Shown: positions 1 through 9,285 of the stretch, piece by piece
Layout of the letters: the number at the start of each line of letters is the position of its first letter
How positions within the stretch are numbered: the first letter of the stretch is position 1
DNA from: Micromonospora matsumotoense
GTDB lineage: Bacteria > Actinomycetota > Actinomycetes > Mycobacteriales > Micromonosporaceae
DNA length: 64,000 nt
Direction: 5' to 3'
Assembly (NCBI RefSeq): GCF_900091525.1
Contig: NZ_FMCU01000015.1
Span: 113,921-177,920, forward strand
Translations under genes and position numbers: made by a program
The notes under the pieces: generated by a model
Database searches by the model: none
Told to the model about the DNA's origin: nothing
What the model saw: the letters and a program-made list of their open reading frames with translations, nothing else

Positions 1-417
1 CCGGAGCAGGAACACTGAGGAAGAGCAGTTCAGCAGCCCTGACCTGCGCTGTGAGTCTTCGCCCCGAGGGTTGTGAGCGGCGTGGGAGCGCGGCAAGTGT
101 TCGCCACAGGTCACAAGACCCGGTTTGGGGGTGCGGGACTTCCCCGAGCGGCACCGCTGCTCGTTGGTCCCGCCCGCCGCCGGGCGATACGAGGAACCGC
201 GATCCGCGTGCCTCGGGTGCCGCGCCACGTTGATGCGCTGACACCACATTGATGACCGCAACCCACCCCTAAGGGAGGACGAGCTCCTCCCGAGGCTCGC
301 GGTGTCGTCGGTTCCTTCACCTACGCCCGGCGGCGGCCCCTTTGGACCGCTTCGAGCAATCGCCGCGCCCCGGTCACGCCGTTCGGCGCCCCGGGGCGCG
401 GCGGGAGGTGAACCGCA
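1..417. other. no gene seen; leader region of the conjugation operon
   Basis: No open frame here has family resemblance or a credible ribosome site. A 7-bp stem (273-279 with 285-291) and a GC palindrome (386-399, GCGCCCC/GGGGCGC) are visible. The palindrome ends 18 bases before the first start codon, and a strong ribosome site GGAGGTG (404-410) follows it. The region probably carries the promoter and leader of the transfer operon, but no clear -10/-35 pair can be named. Confidence 0.5.
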
Positions 418-798
418 ATGTCCCGCACCCCCACTCACATCCGTACAACCCGACGGGCCGGTCGTTTCGCGCTGCGCGTGGCCGTGCCGCTGGCCGGCAC
501 AGGACTGGCCCTCACCATCCCGGCCGCCGCGTACGCCGATCCCGGTAGCGCCGTCTACCTGGCGGCGAACTCGCTGCCGGTGGTGATCGCCAACCTTCAG
601 GCCTGGGTCATGGGGATCCTTGCCGCGCTGGCCACTCTCTTCCTCGTCCTGGCCGGCGTGTACTGGGCCACCGCCGGTGGTGACCCGTCGCAGGTGGAGA
701 AGGCCAAGCTCGCCCTGCGCAACGCGCTGGTCGGCTACGGCTTGGCGGTCCTCGCGCCGATCCTGCTGCAGATCATCCAGGGCATCGTCGGCGGCTGA
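418..798 (+). CDS. pilin-like small membrane protein of the conjugation module
   Basis: This 126-residue protein begins with a positively charged stretch and a hydrophobic segment ending AAAYADP, which looks like a signal peptide with an Ala-x-Ala cleavage site near residue 40. Two long hydrophobic segments follow (about 58-82 and 100-122), separated by a short charged loop containing GGDPSQVEKAK. That layout, and its place as the first gene of a VirB6-PrgI-VirB4-VirD4 string, matches the VirB2/TrbC-type pilins of actinobacterial type IV secretion systems. GGAGGTG lies 7 bases before the ATG. Its role in forming a surface or channel structure is inferred from context; the sequence of such pilins is poorly conserved. 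Confidence 0.75.
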   Translation: MSRTPTHIRTTRRAGRFALRVAVPLAGTGLALTIPAAAYADPGSAVYLAANSLPVVIANLQAWVMGILAALATLFLVLAGVYWATAGGDPSQVEKAKLALRNALVGYGLAVLAPILLQIIQGIVGG

Positions 799-804
799 GA
801 CGTC

Positions 805-1719
805 ATGGGATGGTTCCTCGACCAGGCCCTCGACTGGTTCACCACCGCGATCCTGGCCTGCCTCACCGCGATCTTCGACCTGATCACCGGCATCCTGCTC
901 CACACCCCGAAGGTCACCGCGCTACCGCAGGTGCAGGCCCTCACCGGCCGGTCGGTCTGGATCGTCGACACCGTCTTCGTCCTCGCGTTCGTCGCCGCCG
1001 GCGTGCTCGTCATGGTCGCCGGCGGCGGCGAACAGTCCCGATACACGATCAAGGACCTCCTCCCCCGGCTGGTCGTCGGGTTCACCGCCGCCCACTTCTC
1101 CCAACTCGCCTGCGCCCAGCTCATCGATGTGGCCAACGCCCTGACCGGGGCGGTCAGCGAGGGCGGCTCCGACGACACGGGGGCGTTCACCGCGATCCGG
1201 ACGCACCTCACGGCGACACAGAACCACATGGTCCCGCTATTGTTCCTGATCCTGGTTCTCATCATCGCCGTACTGGTCGTGACGACCGCGTTCCAGGTGA
1301 TCGGCCGGTTCGTGGCGTTACTGGTGATGACGGCCGTCGCGCCGCTGGCGCTGGCCTGCCACGCCCTGCCACAGACCGACCCGTTCGCCCGCCTGTGGTG
1401 GCGCTCCTACACCGGATGCCTCGCGATCCCCGTCGCCCAAGCGTTCTTCCTCACCGCGGGCGAACAGACCCTCCTCGACCCGGCGGCCATGCTGCCGGTG
1501 TTCGGCCTGCCCGCCGACCCCGGCGGCACCCTGAACCTCCTGGTCGTCGTGGTCCTGCTCTGGACCACCGTCAAGATCCCCACCCTGATGGCCCGCTGGG
1601 CGGGCCAGAGCGGACGCGGCACCGCGAACATGCTCGGCGCGGTCGTCCGCGTCGTCGTGGTCCAGCAACTCACCCGCGCCGTCCCCGGCCTCAACACGCT
1701 ACGAAGGACCATCCGATGA
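805..1719 (+). CDS. VirB6/TrbL-like polytopic membrane protein
   Basis: A 304-residue protein with about six hydrophobic segments (roughly residues 12-32, 50-72, 85-105, 138-165, 170-190, 235-255) and a basic C-terminal tail. It lacks enzyme motifs. Its length, topology and position between a pilin and a PrgI-like gene fit the VirB6/TrbL inner-membrane channel component of type IV secretion. The gene starts 6 bases after the pilin stop, and its own TGA overlaps the next ATG (ATGA at 1716-1719), so translation is probably coupled. The assignment rests on topology and context rather than a diagnostic motif. Confidence 0.75.
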   Translation: MGWFLDQALDWFTTAILACLTAIFDLITGILLHTPKVTALPQVQALTGRSVWIVDTVFVLAFVAAGVLVMVAGGGEQSRYTIKDLLPRLVVGFTAAHFSQLACAQLIDVANALTGAVSEGGSDDTGAFTAIRTHLTATQNHMVPLLFLILVLIIAVLVVTTAFQVIGRFVALLVMTAVAPLALACHALPQTDPFARLWWRSYTGCLAIPVAQAFFLTAGEQTLLDPAAMLPVFGLPADPGGTLNLLVVVVLLWTTVKIPTLMARWAGQSGRGTANMLGAVVRVVVVQQLTRAVPGLNTLRRTIR

Positions 1720-2690
1720 CCCGACCCGAACCCGACAGTGACCTGACCCGGGCGCGGATGCCCGCCGACGTCGACGCCCTCGACAAGGTCGCCTACGGCC
1801 TGACGTTCCACCAACTGGCGATCGTCGCCGCCGGCACCCTGCTCTTCTACACCGCGTGGCGCACCCTGCACGACGTCGTGCCGGCACCGGTCCTCATCGG
1901 CGCGGGTGTGGTGCTCGGCGGGCTGGTCACCGGCCTGGCGCTCGGCCGCCGCGACGGCCTGCCCATGGACGTGTGGCTACTGCACGCCATCCGCCACACC
2001 CGCACCCCCCACTCGCTGTCCAACACCAACGTCACCGCGGACACCGGGCCGCCGGACTGGGTCGACACACCCAAGAACGGACGAGTGCCGCTGCCGGCGC
2101 CGCTGCGGCTGCCCGCCGACGCCATCGACGACGACGGGCAGATCAGCCTCGGCGCAGGCAGGGCGGCGATCGTCGGCACCACCACGGTGAACCTCGCCCT
2201 ACGCACCCCCACCGAGCAGGCGGCCCTGATCGACGGCTGGGGCAGGTGGCTCAACAGCCTGTCGACGCCCACGCAGATCGTCGTGTCCGCCCAACCGGTC
2301 GACCTGGCCTCCCACGGCCGGGCACTCGCCACCGCCGCAGACGCCCAACCGCACCCCCAGCTGCGGGCAGCGTGCGCCGACCACGCCACGTTCCTCACCG
2401 ACCTCGCCACCCGACGAGACCCGCTGCGCCGACAGGTCCTGATCGTCCACCACACGGCGGCCGGCGAGCACAGCCCCCACGCTGGCCTGCGTCGCGCCGA
2501 CGACACGGCACGGACGCTGTCCGGCCTCGGCGTCAGCCCACGGGTGCTGGACGGCCCGGCGGTCACCGCCGCACTGGCATCCGCCGCCGACCCCTACCGG
2601 CCACCGCGCCCGGGCGGACTGGCCGCACCCGACGCCGTCATCACCGCCACCACCCCCGCCCCTGCGCGCACGAAGAGGAAGACACCATGA
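1716..2690 (+). CDS. PrgI-like conjugal transfer protein
   Basis: A 324-residue protein. The N-terminus (about 1-90) carries a short cytoplasmic head with DVDALDKVAYGLTFHQL, then two adjacent membrane segments (about 32-50 and 53-72). This is the PrgI architecture that precedes VirB4 genes in Gram-positive conjugative elements. The rest is a soluble domain of unknown fold with a Pro-rich tail. The start was chosen at the ATG that overlaps the previous stop; its own stop overlaps the VirB4 start in the same way. It probably anchors or partners the VirB4 ATPase at the membrane. A much longer reading of this frame running back to position 810 is a shadow of the preceding gene. Confidence 0.8.
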   Translation: MTRPEPDSDLTRARMPADVDALDKVAYGLTFHQLAIVAAGTLLFYTAWRTLHDVVPAPVLIGAGVVLGGLVTGLALGRRDGLPMDVWLLHAIRHTRTPHSLSNTNVTADTGPPDWVDTPKNGRVPLPAPLRLPADAIDDDGQISLGAGRAAIVGTTTVNLALRTPTEQAALIDGWGRWLNSLSTPTQIVVSAQPVDLASHGRALATAADAQPHPQLRAACADHATFLTDLATRRDPLRRQVLIVHHTAAGEHSPHAGLRRADDTARTLSGLGVSPRVLDGPAVTAALASAADPYRPPRPGGLAAPDAVITATTPAPARTKRKTP

Positions 2691-4474
2691 TCAGGAAGAG
2701 AGGAACCACGGGAGGCGGTACGCAGCCGCAACCGGCGTCGCTGGCGTCGGCGGTCGCGCCGGCCACGGTCGAGGTCACCCCACGGTGGCTGCGCGTCGGC
2801 GACGGATACGCCGCAACCCTCGTGGTGACCGGCTACCCCGCCGAGGTCGGCGGCGCGTGGCTGGAACCGCTGCTGTCCTGGCCGGGCCGCCTCGACCTCA
2901 CCCTGCACATCGAACCGCTGCCAGCACCGATCGCCGCTGCCCGCCTACGCACCCAACGGGCCCGCCTGGAGTCATCTCGTCGGGCGGACTCCGACCGGGG
3001 CAGGCTGGCCGACCCCTACGTCGACGCCGCCGCCGAGGACGCCGGTGACCTGGCCGAACGACTCGCCCGCGGCGCGGCGAAACTGTTCCGGGTGGGCCTG
3101 TACCTGACGGTGCACGCCCGCTCCGAGGCCGAACTGGCACAGGCGTGCGCGCAGGTACGGGCCGCCGCCGCGTCGACCCTCCTGGACGTGCAGCTGGCGA
3201 CCTGGCGGCAACTGGCCGGCTGGACCACCACCCTGCCACTGGCCACCGACGGGCTGCGGATGCTCCGCACGATGGACACCGCCGCTTTGGCCGCCGCGTT
3301 CCCGCTGGCCAGCCCGGACCTGCCCGCACCGCTGCCCGGCGACCCGCCCACCACCGGCGGGGTCCTGTACGGGGTCAACCCGGCCAGCGCCGGGATCGTC
3401 TGGTGGGACCGGTGGGCGCAGGAGAACCACAACTCGATCGTCCTGGCTAGAAGTGGTGCTGGGAAGTCGTACTTCGTGAAACTGGAGATCCTGCGCAACC
3501 TCTACCACGGTGTGCAGATCGCGGTGGTGGACCCCGAGGACGAGTACCTGCGGCTGGCCGACGCCGTCGGCGGCAGCGTCGTCCGGTTGGGCCTACCCGG
3601 CGTGAAGATCAACCCCCTCGACCTGCCCGACGGCGACCGCCGCCCCGACACCCTGACCCGCCGCGGCCTGTTCCTCCACACCCTCATCAGCGTCCTACTC
3701 GGCCACCAGCCGCCACCGGCGGAACGGGCCGCCCTAGACCGGGCCATCCTCGCCGTCTACCGGCAAGCGGGCATCACCACAGAACCCGCCACCCACCACC
3801 GACCGGCGCCGCTGCTACGGGACCTCGCGCAGACGCTGCGTACCGACGACGACCCGGCCGCCGCGACGCTGGCAGCCCGGCTCGCGCCATGGGTGCAAGG
3901 AAGCTTCGCCGACCTGTTCAACGGCCCCACCACCCAGGTGCCGGTCGGGCACTTGGTCGTGTGGTCGCTTCGGCATCTACCCGATGAGCTGCGCACCGTC
4001 GGCACCCTCCTCGCCCTGGACTCGATCTGGCGCACCGTCGACGCACCGCGACGCCCGTCGCAGCGCCGGCTCGTCGTCGTCGACGAGGCATGGCTGCTGA
4101 TGCGCGACGGCGAAGGCGCCCGCTTCCTGTTCCGCATGTCCAAGGCGGCCCGCAAACGCAACGCCGGGCTGACTGTCGTCACCCAAGACGCCGCCGACGT
4201 ACTCGGCACCGAACTCGGCCAGGCCGTGGTGTCCAACGCCGCCACCCAGGTGCTGCTACGGCAGGCCCCACAGGCCATCGACGCCGTCGGGGAAGCGTTC
4301 GGGCTCACCGGCGGCGAACGACGCCTGCTGCTCTCGGCCCGCCGCGGCCACGGCCTGTTGATCTCCGGGGTGAACAGGACAAGCTTCGAGTCGATCTCCT
4401 CCGATGCGGAGCATGCGCTGTGCACCACGAACCCGGCCGAGCTGGCCGAGGGCGACGAGGAGGACGACCTGTGA
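2687..4474 (+). CDS. VirB4-type conjugation ATPase
   Basis: A 595-residue ATPase that energises assembly of the type IV channel. A Walker A loop SGAGKS has its lysine near residue 260, and a Walker B strand LVVVDEAWLL has its acidic pair near 466-467. A VirB4/TrbE signature with VVDPEDEY follows the P-loop, and the late RKRNAGLTVVTQD stretch is typical of the family. The N-terminal 250 residues form the usual membrane-associating domain. The start is the ATG overlapping the previous TGA (ATGA). Its stop overlaps the GTG of the coupling protein gene. Length is slightly short for VirB4 but normal for actinobacterial ICE versions. Confidence 0.92.
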   Translation: MIRKRGTTGGGTQPQPASLASAVAPATVEVTPRWLRVGDGYAATLVVTGYPAEVGGAWLEPLLSWPGRLDLTLHIEPLPAPIAAARLRTQRARLESSRRADSDRGRLADPYVDAAAEDAGDLAERLARGAAKLFRVGLYLTVHARSEAELAQACAQVRAAAASTLLDVQLATWRQLAGWTTTLPLATDGLRMLRTMDTAALAAAFPLASPDLPAPLPGDPPTTGGVLYGVNPASAGIVWWDRWAQENHNSIVLARSGAGKSYFVKLEILRNLYHGVQIAVVDPEDEYLRLADAVGGSVVRLGLPGVKINPLDLPDGDRRPDTLTRRGLFLHTLISVLLGHQPPPAERAALDRAILAVYRQAGITTEPATHHRPAPLLRDLAQTLRTDDDPAAATLAARLAPWVQGSFADLFNGPTTQVPVGHLVVWSLRHLPDELRTVGTLLALDSIWRTVDAPRRPSQRRLVVVDEAWLLMRDGEGARFLFRMSKAARKRNAGLTVVTQDAADVLGTELGQAVVSNAATQVLLRQAPQAIDAVGEAFGLTGGERRLLLSARRGHGLLISGVNRTSFESISSDAEHALCTTNPAELAEGDEEDDL

Positions 4475-6990
4475 CACCACCCCTCGACGCCCTGCGATCC
4501 GTGCTCGCGTCGCCGCCACCGGTGCCCAGCCCCACGTTCGGGCCGGGCACCGATTCCGTTCCGCCTCCTACAGGAACGGGGGCCGCCCTGGTCGACGCCG
4601 CCGTGTGGGCCACACAGCGGCCCTGGTTGGCGGCTGTCGCCGCCGGGCTGCTGGTCGTCTGGGTCGCAGCCTGGAACATGGTCGAGATCTGGCGGCACCG
4701 CCACCACGCCCGGGGCGCGCGTCTAGTGACGATCGCGCCTCCGCCCGAGGTCGACCCGCACAGCGCGGGCGCGTTGTGGGCGAACCTCGCCGGTGTACTC
4801 ACCCCGTCACGGCGGCGGCGTCTGCTCTGCGGCGCCCCGCGCGTGGTGTGGCAGTACACGTGGTCCGGTCGGCAGTTGCTCATCTCGATCTGGGTGCCCG
4901 GCACCGTCCCGGCAGGGGCGGTCGAGGCGGCGGTACGGGCGGCGTGGCCCAGCTCGGCCACCACCACCGACACCAACCCGCCCCCGCCGATCCCCCTGCA
5001 CGCGCACCCGGCCACTGGCGGGCATCTGCTGCCGGTGTTCGCGGAGTGGCTACCGCTTGCCACCGACCACGACGCCGACCCGCTGCGCGCGCTGATGTCA
5101 GCCGGAGCGCAGCTCAAAGCCGGCGAGTACGCGTGCGTGCAGATCCTCGCCCGCCCGGCCACCCCCCGGCGGGCGGCACGAGCCCGCCGCTCCGCTGGAC
5201 GGCTACGGTCCGGCACGACCGCTGTCCCGGCGATCAACCCGGCCGCGCCGCTGCTGTGGCTGCTCGACGCGTTCCTACCCGGCAGCGGCGGTGGTGGCCG
5301 GGCCACCCTGTCCGCCGTCCGCCGGGATCCGACGGTCGAGCGGGACGTGCGGGCGATCTTGGACAAGACGGCGCACCCGTTGTGGCAGACCGGCATCCGG
5401 TACGCCGTCGCCACCACCAACCGGCGTCCCGGCGCGGACTCGGGGGGGCGGCTGCGGGGTATCGCCGACACCCTCGCCTCGGCGTTCGCCATCCACACCG
5501 GCCGCAACCGGCTTACCCACCGGGCCCGGATGCCCGCCCCGGTGGCCGTTCTCGCCGCCCGCCGGCTCGGCCCCGGATTCCTCACCTCCGCCCCGGAACT
5601 CGCCGCCCTGGCAGCTCTGCCGCAGGACCTCGCCGTGCCCGGCCTCGACCGGGCGCGGGCGGCGTCCATGCCGGCACCGGTCGCCGTCCCCGCAGGCGGG
5701 CGTGGCGTGAAGATGCTCGGCGACGCCGAGATCGGTGGCCACAGTGTGGGGCTGTCGGTGCCCGATGCGAGGTATCACATGCATGTGATCGGTGCGACGG
5801 GCTCCGGGAAGACCACCCTGCTAGTCAACATGGCCCTCGACGACATCAAGGCCGGTCGGGGCACCGTGGTCATCGACCCGCACGGTGACCTGGTCCTGGA
5901 CATCCTCGACCGGCTTCCCGCCAGCGTCGCCAACCGCGTCGTGCTCTTCGACCCCGACCAGGAGAACCCGCCGACGCTGAACCCCCTTGAGGGCGATGAT
6001 CCTGACCTGGTCGTCGACAACCTGGTCAGCATCTTCGGCAGCATCTTCCAGAAGGCGTGGGGGCCGCGGATGGACGACGTCATGCGGGTGGCGTGCCTGA
6101 CCCTGCTGCGGCACAACAACGTGACCTTGCAGCACATCCCGCCACTGCTGAACAGCCCTCAGTTCCGTGCCGCGATGACGGTGGACCTGGACGATCCGGC
6201 CGGGTTGAGCGGCTTCTGGCAGTGGTACGACAGCCTCAACGACAGCCTCCGCTCCCAGGTCATCGGGCCCGTCCTGGCCAGGCTGCGGTCGTTCCTGCTG
6301 CGCGACTTCGTCAAGCGCACCATGCGCTACCCGCGCTCCAGCTTCGACATGGGCAAGGTCCTCGACGGTGGGGTGCTGCTCGTCCGGATCCCCAAGGGTG
6401 TGCTCGGCGAGGACACCAGCCGGCTCCTCGGCTCCCTGATCCTCGCCCAGGTGTGGCAGGCCGCCACCGCCCGCGCCGCCACAGCATCCGACCGGCGACG
6501 CGACGCGACCCTGATCATCGACGAGGCGCAGAACTTCCTCACCCTGGCCAACAGCCTCGACACGATGCTCGCCGAAGCCCGCAAGTACCGGCTGTCGCTC
6601 GTCCTCGCCCACCAGGACCTCGCGCAGTTCCCGCGCGACCTACTCGCCGCCGCGTCCGCGAACGCCCGCAACAAGGTCTACTTCACGGTGGCGCCGGAGG
6701 ACGCGAAGGTGCTGTCCCGACACACGATGCCCGAACTGGGCGAGCACGACCTCGCTCACCTCGACGCCTACACCGCCGCCGCGCGGCTCGTCGTCGACGG
6801 CCGACAGACACCGGCGTTCACGATGAAGACCCGGCCGCCGAAGCCGGTCGTCGGCGAGGCGACCGCCATCCGTCAGGCCGCCGCCGCGGCGGTACCGGCC
6901 CAGGACACCAGCGCTGTCGACGACCTCGTGGAGCGGCTCAGCCGCAAACCCGACGACCGGCGCAACCGCCCGAAGAGCGACCGCACCTGA
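4471..6990 (+). CDS. VirD4/TraG-like coupling ATPase for DNA transfer
   Basis: An 839-residue protein starting at a GTG that overlaps the VirB4 stop. One membrane segment lies near residues 51-70. A C-terminal AAA-type motor follows, with Walker A GATGSGKTT (lysine near 447) and Walker B LIIDEAQNF (acidic pair near 684-685). The stretch VIDPHGDLVLDIL after the P-loop is characteristic of the TraG/TraD/VirD4 family. It should bring the relaxase-bound DNA to the channel and pump it across. The roughly 300-residue region between membrane segment and motor is longer than in VirD4 itself, as is usual in actinobacterial conjugative elements. It is the last tightly overlapping gene of the operon. 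Confidence 0.92.
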   Translation: MTPPLDALRSVLASPPPVPSPTFGPGTDSVPPPTGTGAALVDAAVWATQRPWLAAVAAGLLVVWVAAWNMVEIWRHRHHARGARLVTIAPPPEVDPHSAGALWANLAGVLTPSRRRRLLCGAPRVVWQYTWSGRQLLISIWVPGTVPAGAVEAAVRAAWPSSATTTDTNPPPPIPLHAHPATGGHLLPVFAEWLPLATDHDADPLRALMSAGAQLKAGEYACVQILARPATPRRAARARRSAGRLRSGTTAVPAINPAAPLLWLLDAFLPGSGGGGRATLSAVRRDPTVERDVRAILDKTAHPLWQTGIRYAVATTNRRPGADSGGRLRGIADTLASAFAIHTGRNRLTHRARMPAPVAVLAARRLGPGFLTSAPELAALAALPQDLAVPGLDRARAASMPAPVAVPAGGRGVKMLGDAEIGGHSVGLSVPDARYHMHVIGATGSGKTTLLVNMALDDIKAGRGTVVIDPHGDLVLDILDRLPASVANRVVLFDPDQENPPTLNPLEGDDPDLVVDNLVSIFGSIFQKAWGPRMDDVMRVACLTLLRHNNVTLQHIPPLLNSPQFRAAMTVDLDDPAGLSGFWQWYDSLNDSLRSQVIGPVLARLRSFLLRDFVKRTMRYPRSSFDMGKVLDGGVLLVRIPKGVLGEDTSRLLGSLILAQVWQAATARAATASDRRRDATLIIDEAQNFLTLANSLDTMLAEARKYRLSLVLAHQDLAQFPRDLLAAASANARNKVYFTVAPEDAKVLSRHTMPELGEHDLAHLDAYTAAARLVVDGRQTPAFTMKTRPPKPVVGEATAIRQAAAAAVPAQDTSAVDDLVERLSRKPDDRRNRPKSDRT

Positions 6991-7199
6991 CCGTCCTCTG
7001 TAAGCCGGTGGCGTCGCCCGGGTCGCTCACCGGCTCGCCACCGGGATCGCCACCCGTGACCGCCCGACACCCGCCGCACATCCCCGACCTGGGCTGTCAG
7101 TGCCGCACACACACCCTGACAGACCCCCGGTGCCGTCTCTTCCCGTGCCAGACACCCCTCCCGATCGGGAGGGAACACTCTTCCCCAGGAGCAAACACC

Positions 7200-8075
7200 G
7201 TGTATTCCCGTGTTCCATCCCTCTCCAGCAAACCCGACCCACTGGCGGTCTTCGGTCGTATCGTTCCCCGCGACCGCGCCCTGCTCGGGTTGCTCGCCGA
7301 GCACTACCTGCTGTCCACCGACCAGATCACCCACGCGTTCTTCGACAACCGCCGCACCGCCCAGCGGCGGCTCACGATCCTGCACCGCCTCGACGTGCTG
7401 CACCGCTTCGGCCGCAGCGGCGCCCACGGCCGCTACGGATCCCTGCTCTACACCCTCGGGCCCGTCGGCCTGCAACTACACCCGACGAGCTACCACGACC
7501 CGAACAGCCACGGCGGCAAGGCACCCCGCAGTTCCCTGGAACGCGCCAAGCGCATCGCCGCCAGTGGCCAGGTCAACCACCTGCTCGGGGTCAACCAGTT
7601 CTTCACCGACCTCCTGGCCACCGCCCGCTGTATGGACACCGTCCGGCTGTCGCGGTGGTGGTCCGAGCAGCACGCCACCACCGTCTACGCCCAGGCCGGC
7701 ATCCGCCCCGACGGCCACGGCGTCTGGACCGTCGACGACACCGCGACCGGGTTCTTCCTGGAACACGACAACGACACCGAGAACCTCGCCCGCGTCGTGG
7801 CCAAGCTACGCGGATACGAACGCCTCACCACCTTCGGACCCCGCTACCCCGTCCTGTTCTGGGTACCCAGCCGCCGCCGCGAGACCAGCCTCCTGGGCGT
7901 GCTCGCCGGACTGCGTACCGCCAGCCCGATCGCGACCGCCGTGCACGGACCCGACCCGGCCGGCCGGGTGTGGACCCTCGTCTCGGACCCCACCCACCGC
8001 AGGTACCTGCACGAACTGCCCTGCGACCACGGACCCGACACCGTCACCAACCCGCAACGCTTCGACGACCTTTAG
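7200..8075 (+). CDS. replication-relaxation family protein
   Basis: A 291-residue protein of the replication-relaxation family (Pfam PF13814) found on actinobacterial and firmicute plasmids and ICEs. The N-terminus (about 15-75) is a winged-helix module, LLGLLAEHYLLSTDQI through TILHRLDVLHRF. The central part carries WWSEQ, FFLEHDNDTE and LRGYERL, which are typical of the family. The start is GTG at 7200 with AGGAGC 7 bases upstream; the frame remains open far to the left, but that part is a shadow of the coupling protein. Family members are thought to act in plasmid replication or DNA processing. It could supply the nicking or recognition step, since no MOB-type relaxase is seen in the window. 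Confidence 0.82.
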   Translation: MYSRVPSLSSKPDPLAVFGRIVPRDRALLGLLAEHYLLSTDQITHAFFDNRRTAQRRLTILHRLDVLHRFGRSGAHGRYGSLLYTLGPVGLQLHPTSYHDPNSHGGKAPRSSLERAKRIAASGQVNHLLGVNQFFTDLLATARCMDTVRLSRWWSEQHATTVYAQAGIRPDGHGVWTVDDTATGFFLEHDNDTENLARVVAKLRGYERLTTFGPRYPVLFWVPSRRRETSLLGVLAGLRTASPIATAVHGPDPAGRVWTLVSDPTHRRYLHELPCDHGPDTVTNPQRFDDL

Positions 8076-8162
8076 AACTCACACCGCGGCACCGATCTCT
8101 CGAACCAAGGGCCTCCGCGCAGGTCGGCTAACGGCCGCGTCTGTCACCGGCCAAGATCGTTT

Positions 8163-8183
8163 GTGAGAGTCGTGGAGTCTCAC
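8163..8183. promoter_or_regulatory. candidate operator, GTGAGA/TCTCAC inverted repeat
   Basis: A 21-bp inverted repeat with arms GTGAGA and TCTCAC separated by 9 bases lies in the 469-base gap after the transfer operon. A second TCTCAC half-site occurs near 8223. The arm length and spacing suit a dimeric repressor. There is no direct evidence for which regulator would bind. Confidence 0.35.
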
Positions 8184-8268
8184 AGCGTCCGCGCCGACGA
8201 CGGCTCAGCCTGGGCCGGAATGTCTCACACCGCAGGTCAACCCCACTCTTCGGCGACCATCTCGCCGC

Positions 8269-8292
8269 AGCGGCCTGACAGAACAGGCCGCT
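8269..8292 (+). terminator. hairpin after the conjugation operon
   Basis: A perfect 9-bp stem AGCGGCCTG/CAGGCCGCT with a 6-base loop lies about 195 bases after the last transfer gene. No T-run follows, as is common for actinomycete terminators. The rest of the 8076-8544 gap shows no gene. Confidence 0.4.
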
Positions 8293-8471
8293 ACCTTTCA
8301 CGGCACCAACAGCACCCACATATATCCCCACCCGGTCCGGTCCCACCTCGGAACCACCGCCGCACCCACCGGTGCGCCACGCCCACCCGCCCCGCCCAGG
8401 GCCGGTCGGCACCGCGCCGGGCGGCGACCCCAGGTCGCACCGCACCACCCCGCACCGCACCTCTCCCCTTC

Positions 8472-8500
8472 GACCGACCCACGTACCCGGTGGGCCGGTC
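8472..8500 (+). promoter_or_regulatory. 5' hairpin upstream of the 8545 gene
   Basis: An 11-bp stem with one mismatch (GACCGACCCAC/GTGGGCCGGTC, loop of 7) ends 44 bases before the ATG at 8545. It belongs to a recurring set of hairpins placed just upstream of ribosome sites in this element. It may be a terminator of upstream transcription or a 5'-leader structure. Confidence 0.45.
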
Positions 8501-8544
8501 ATCTCCGCGCGCCCTCACGCGCCCACACCCCAGGAGGATCTGCC

Positions 8545-9258
8545 ATGGCCAAGAACCCGACCCACAAGGCCACCCCGCCGGCCGCCACGCCCACAGCGAC
8601 GGTCAGCACCATGATCGTCTGCGTTCCGGACGACCTGCCCCGGGAAGCCCTGACCACGCACCAGCTCGACCGCAACTTCGGTGTGCAGGGCACCCTGTCG
8701 CCCCGGTTCTGGGCCACCGCCATGTACCCGTGGCAGCGCAGCCAGATGTTCGGCCTGCGCAAGGGCCGCCCCACCTACTGCGCGGGCGGACCGGTACGAC
8801 TGCTCGACCTGCACGGCATGCGCCAGGCTGCCGGCATGGGAGCGGGCATCCGCCACCAGCTGTTCAGCCAGGTCGTGCACGGCACCCGGCCGGCCACCCC
8901 ATGGCACGTCTACGAGGCCCGCCACCTGGCGGACCCCACCAAGTACCCCTACGACACGGCAGCGGCGGACTTCACCAACCAGCCCCGGGTCAACGCGATC
9001 CGGATGCACAACGCCGCCACCTACGGCACCGGGCAGATCGCCCTCGGCGAGCTGGAGATGTACCAGGCCGGCTCCATGGCCTACCAGCACCACAGCGCGC
9101 TGACCGCAGTCGCGGCCGACGCGCTGATCACCGCCGACGGCGCGAAGCTGGCCCCAACCAGCGACGCCATGGCCGACCGGGTCACCTACCTCGAACAGGC
9201 CCTCCGCCTGCTCACCACCATCGACCCCGATCAGCGGCTACTCGCCGTCGCGCTCTGA
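8545..9258 (+). CDS. hypothetical protein of the mobile element
   Basis: A 237-residue soluble protein that I do not recognise. It starts 7 bases after a near-perfect AGGAGG, so expression is probably high. A flexible Ala/Thr/Pro N-terminus (1-25) is followed by a globular region rich in Tyr, His and Met, including TAMYPWQRSQMFGLRKGR and TYGTGQIALGELEMYQAG. There are no membrane segments, cysteine clusters or nucleotide-binding loops. It is followed by another unknown gene 27 bases downstream, so the two probably share a transcript. Its place directly after the transfer genes suggests a plasmid maintenance or transfer-accessory role, but nothing in the sequence shows this. Confidence 0.75.
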   Translation: MAKNPTHKATPPAATPTATVSTMIVCVPDDLPREALTTHQLDRNFGVQGTLSPRFWATAMYPWQRSQMFGLRKGRPTYCAGGPVRLLDLHGMRQAAGMGAGIRHQLFSQVVHGTRPATPWHVYEARHLADPTKYPYDTAAADFTNQPRVNAIRMHNAATYGTGQIALGELEMYQAGSMAYQHHSALTAVAADALITADGAKLAPTSDAMADRVTYLEQALRLLTTIDPDQRLLAVAL

Positions 9259-9285
9259 CCCAGCCTCGACAGGAAGGACACTGCC

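Noticed and set aside
3757..4707. 316-codon minus-strand frame opposite the VirB4 3' end
   Set aside because: The product is Ser/Arg-rich and lacks any recognisable domain, while the plus strand has clear ATPase motifs.
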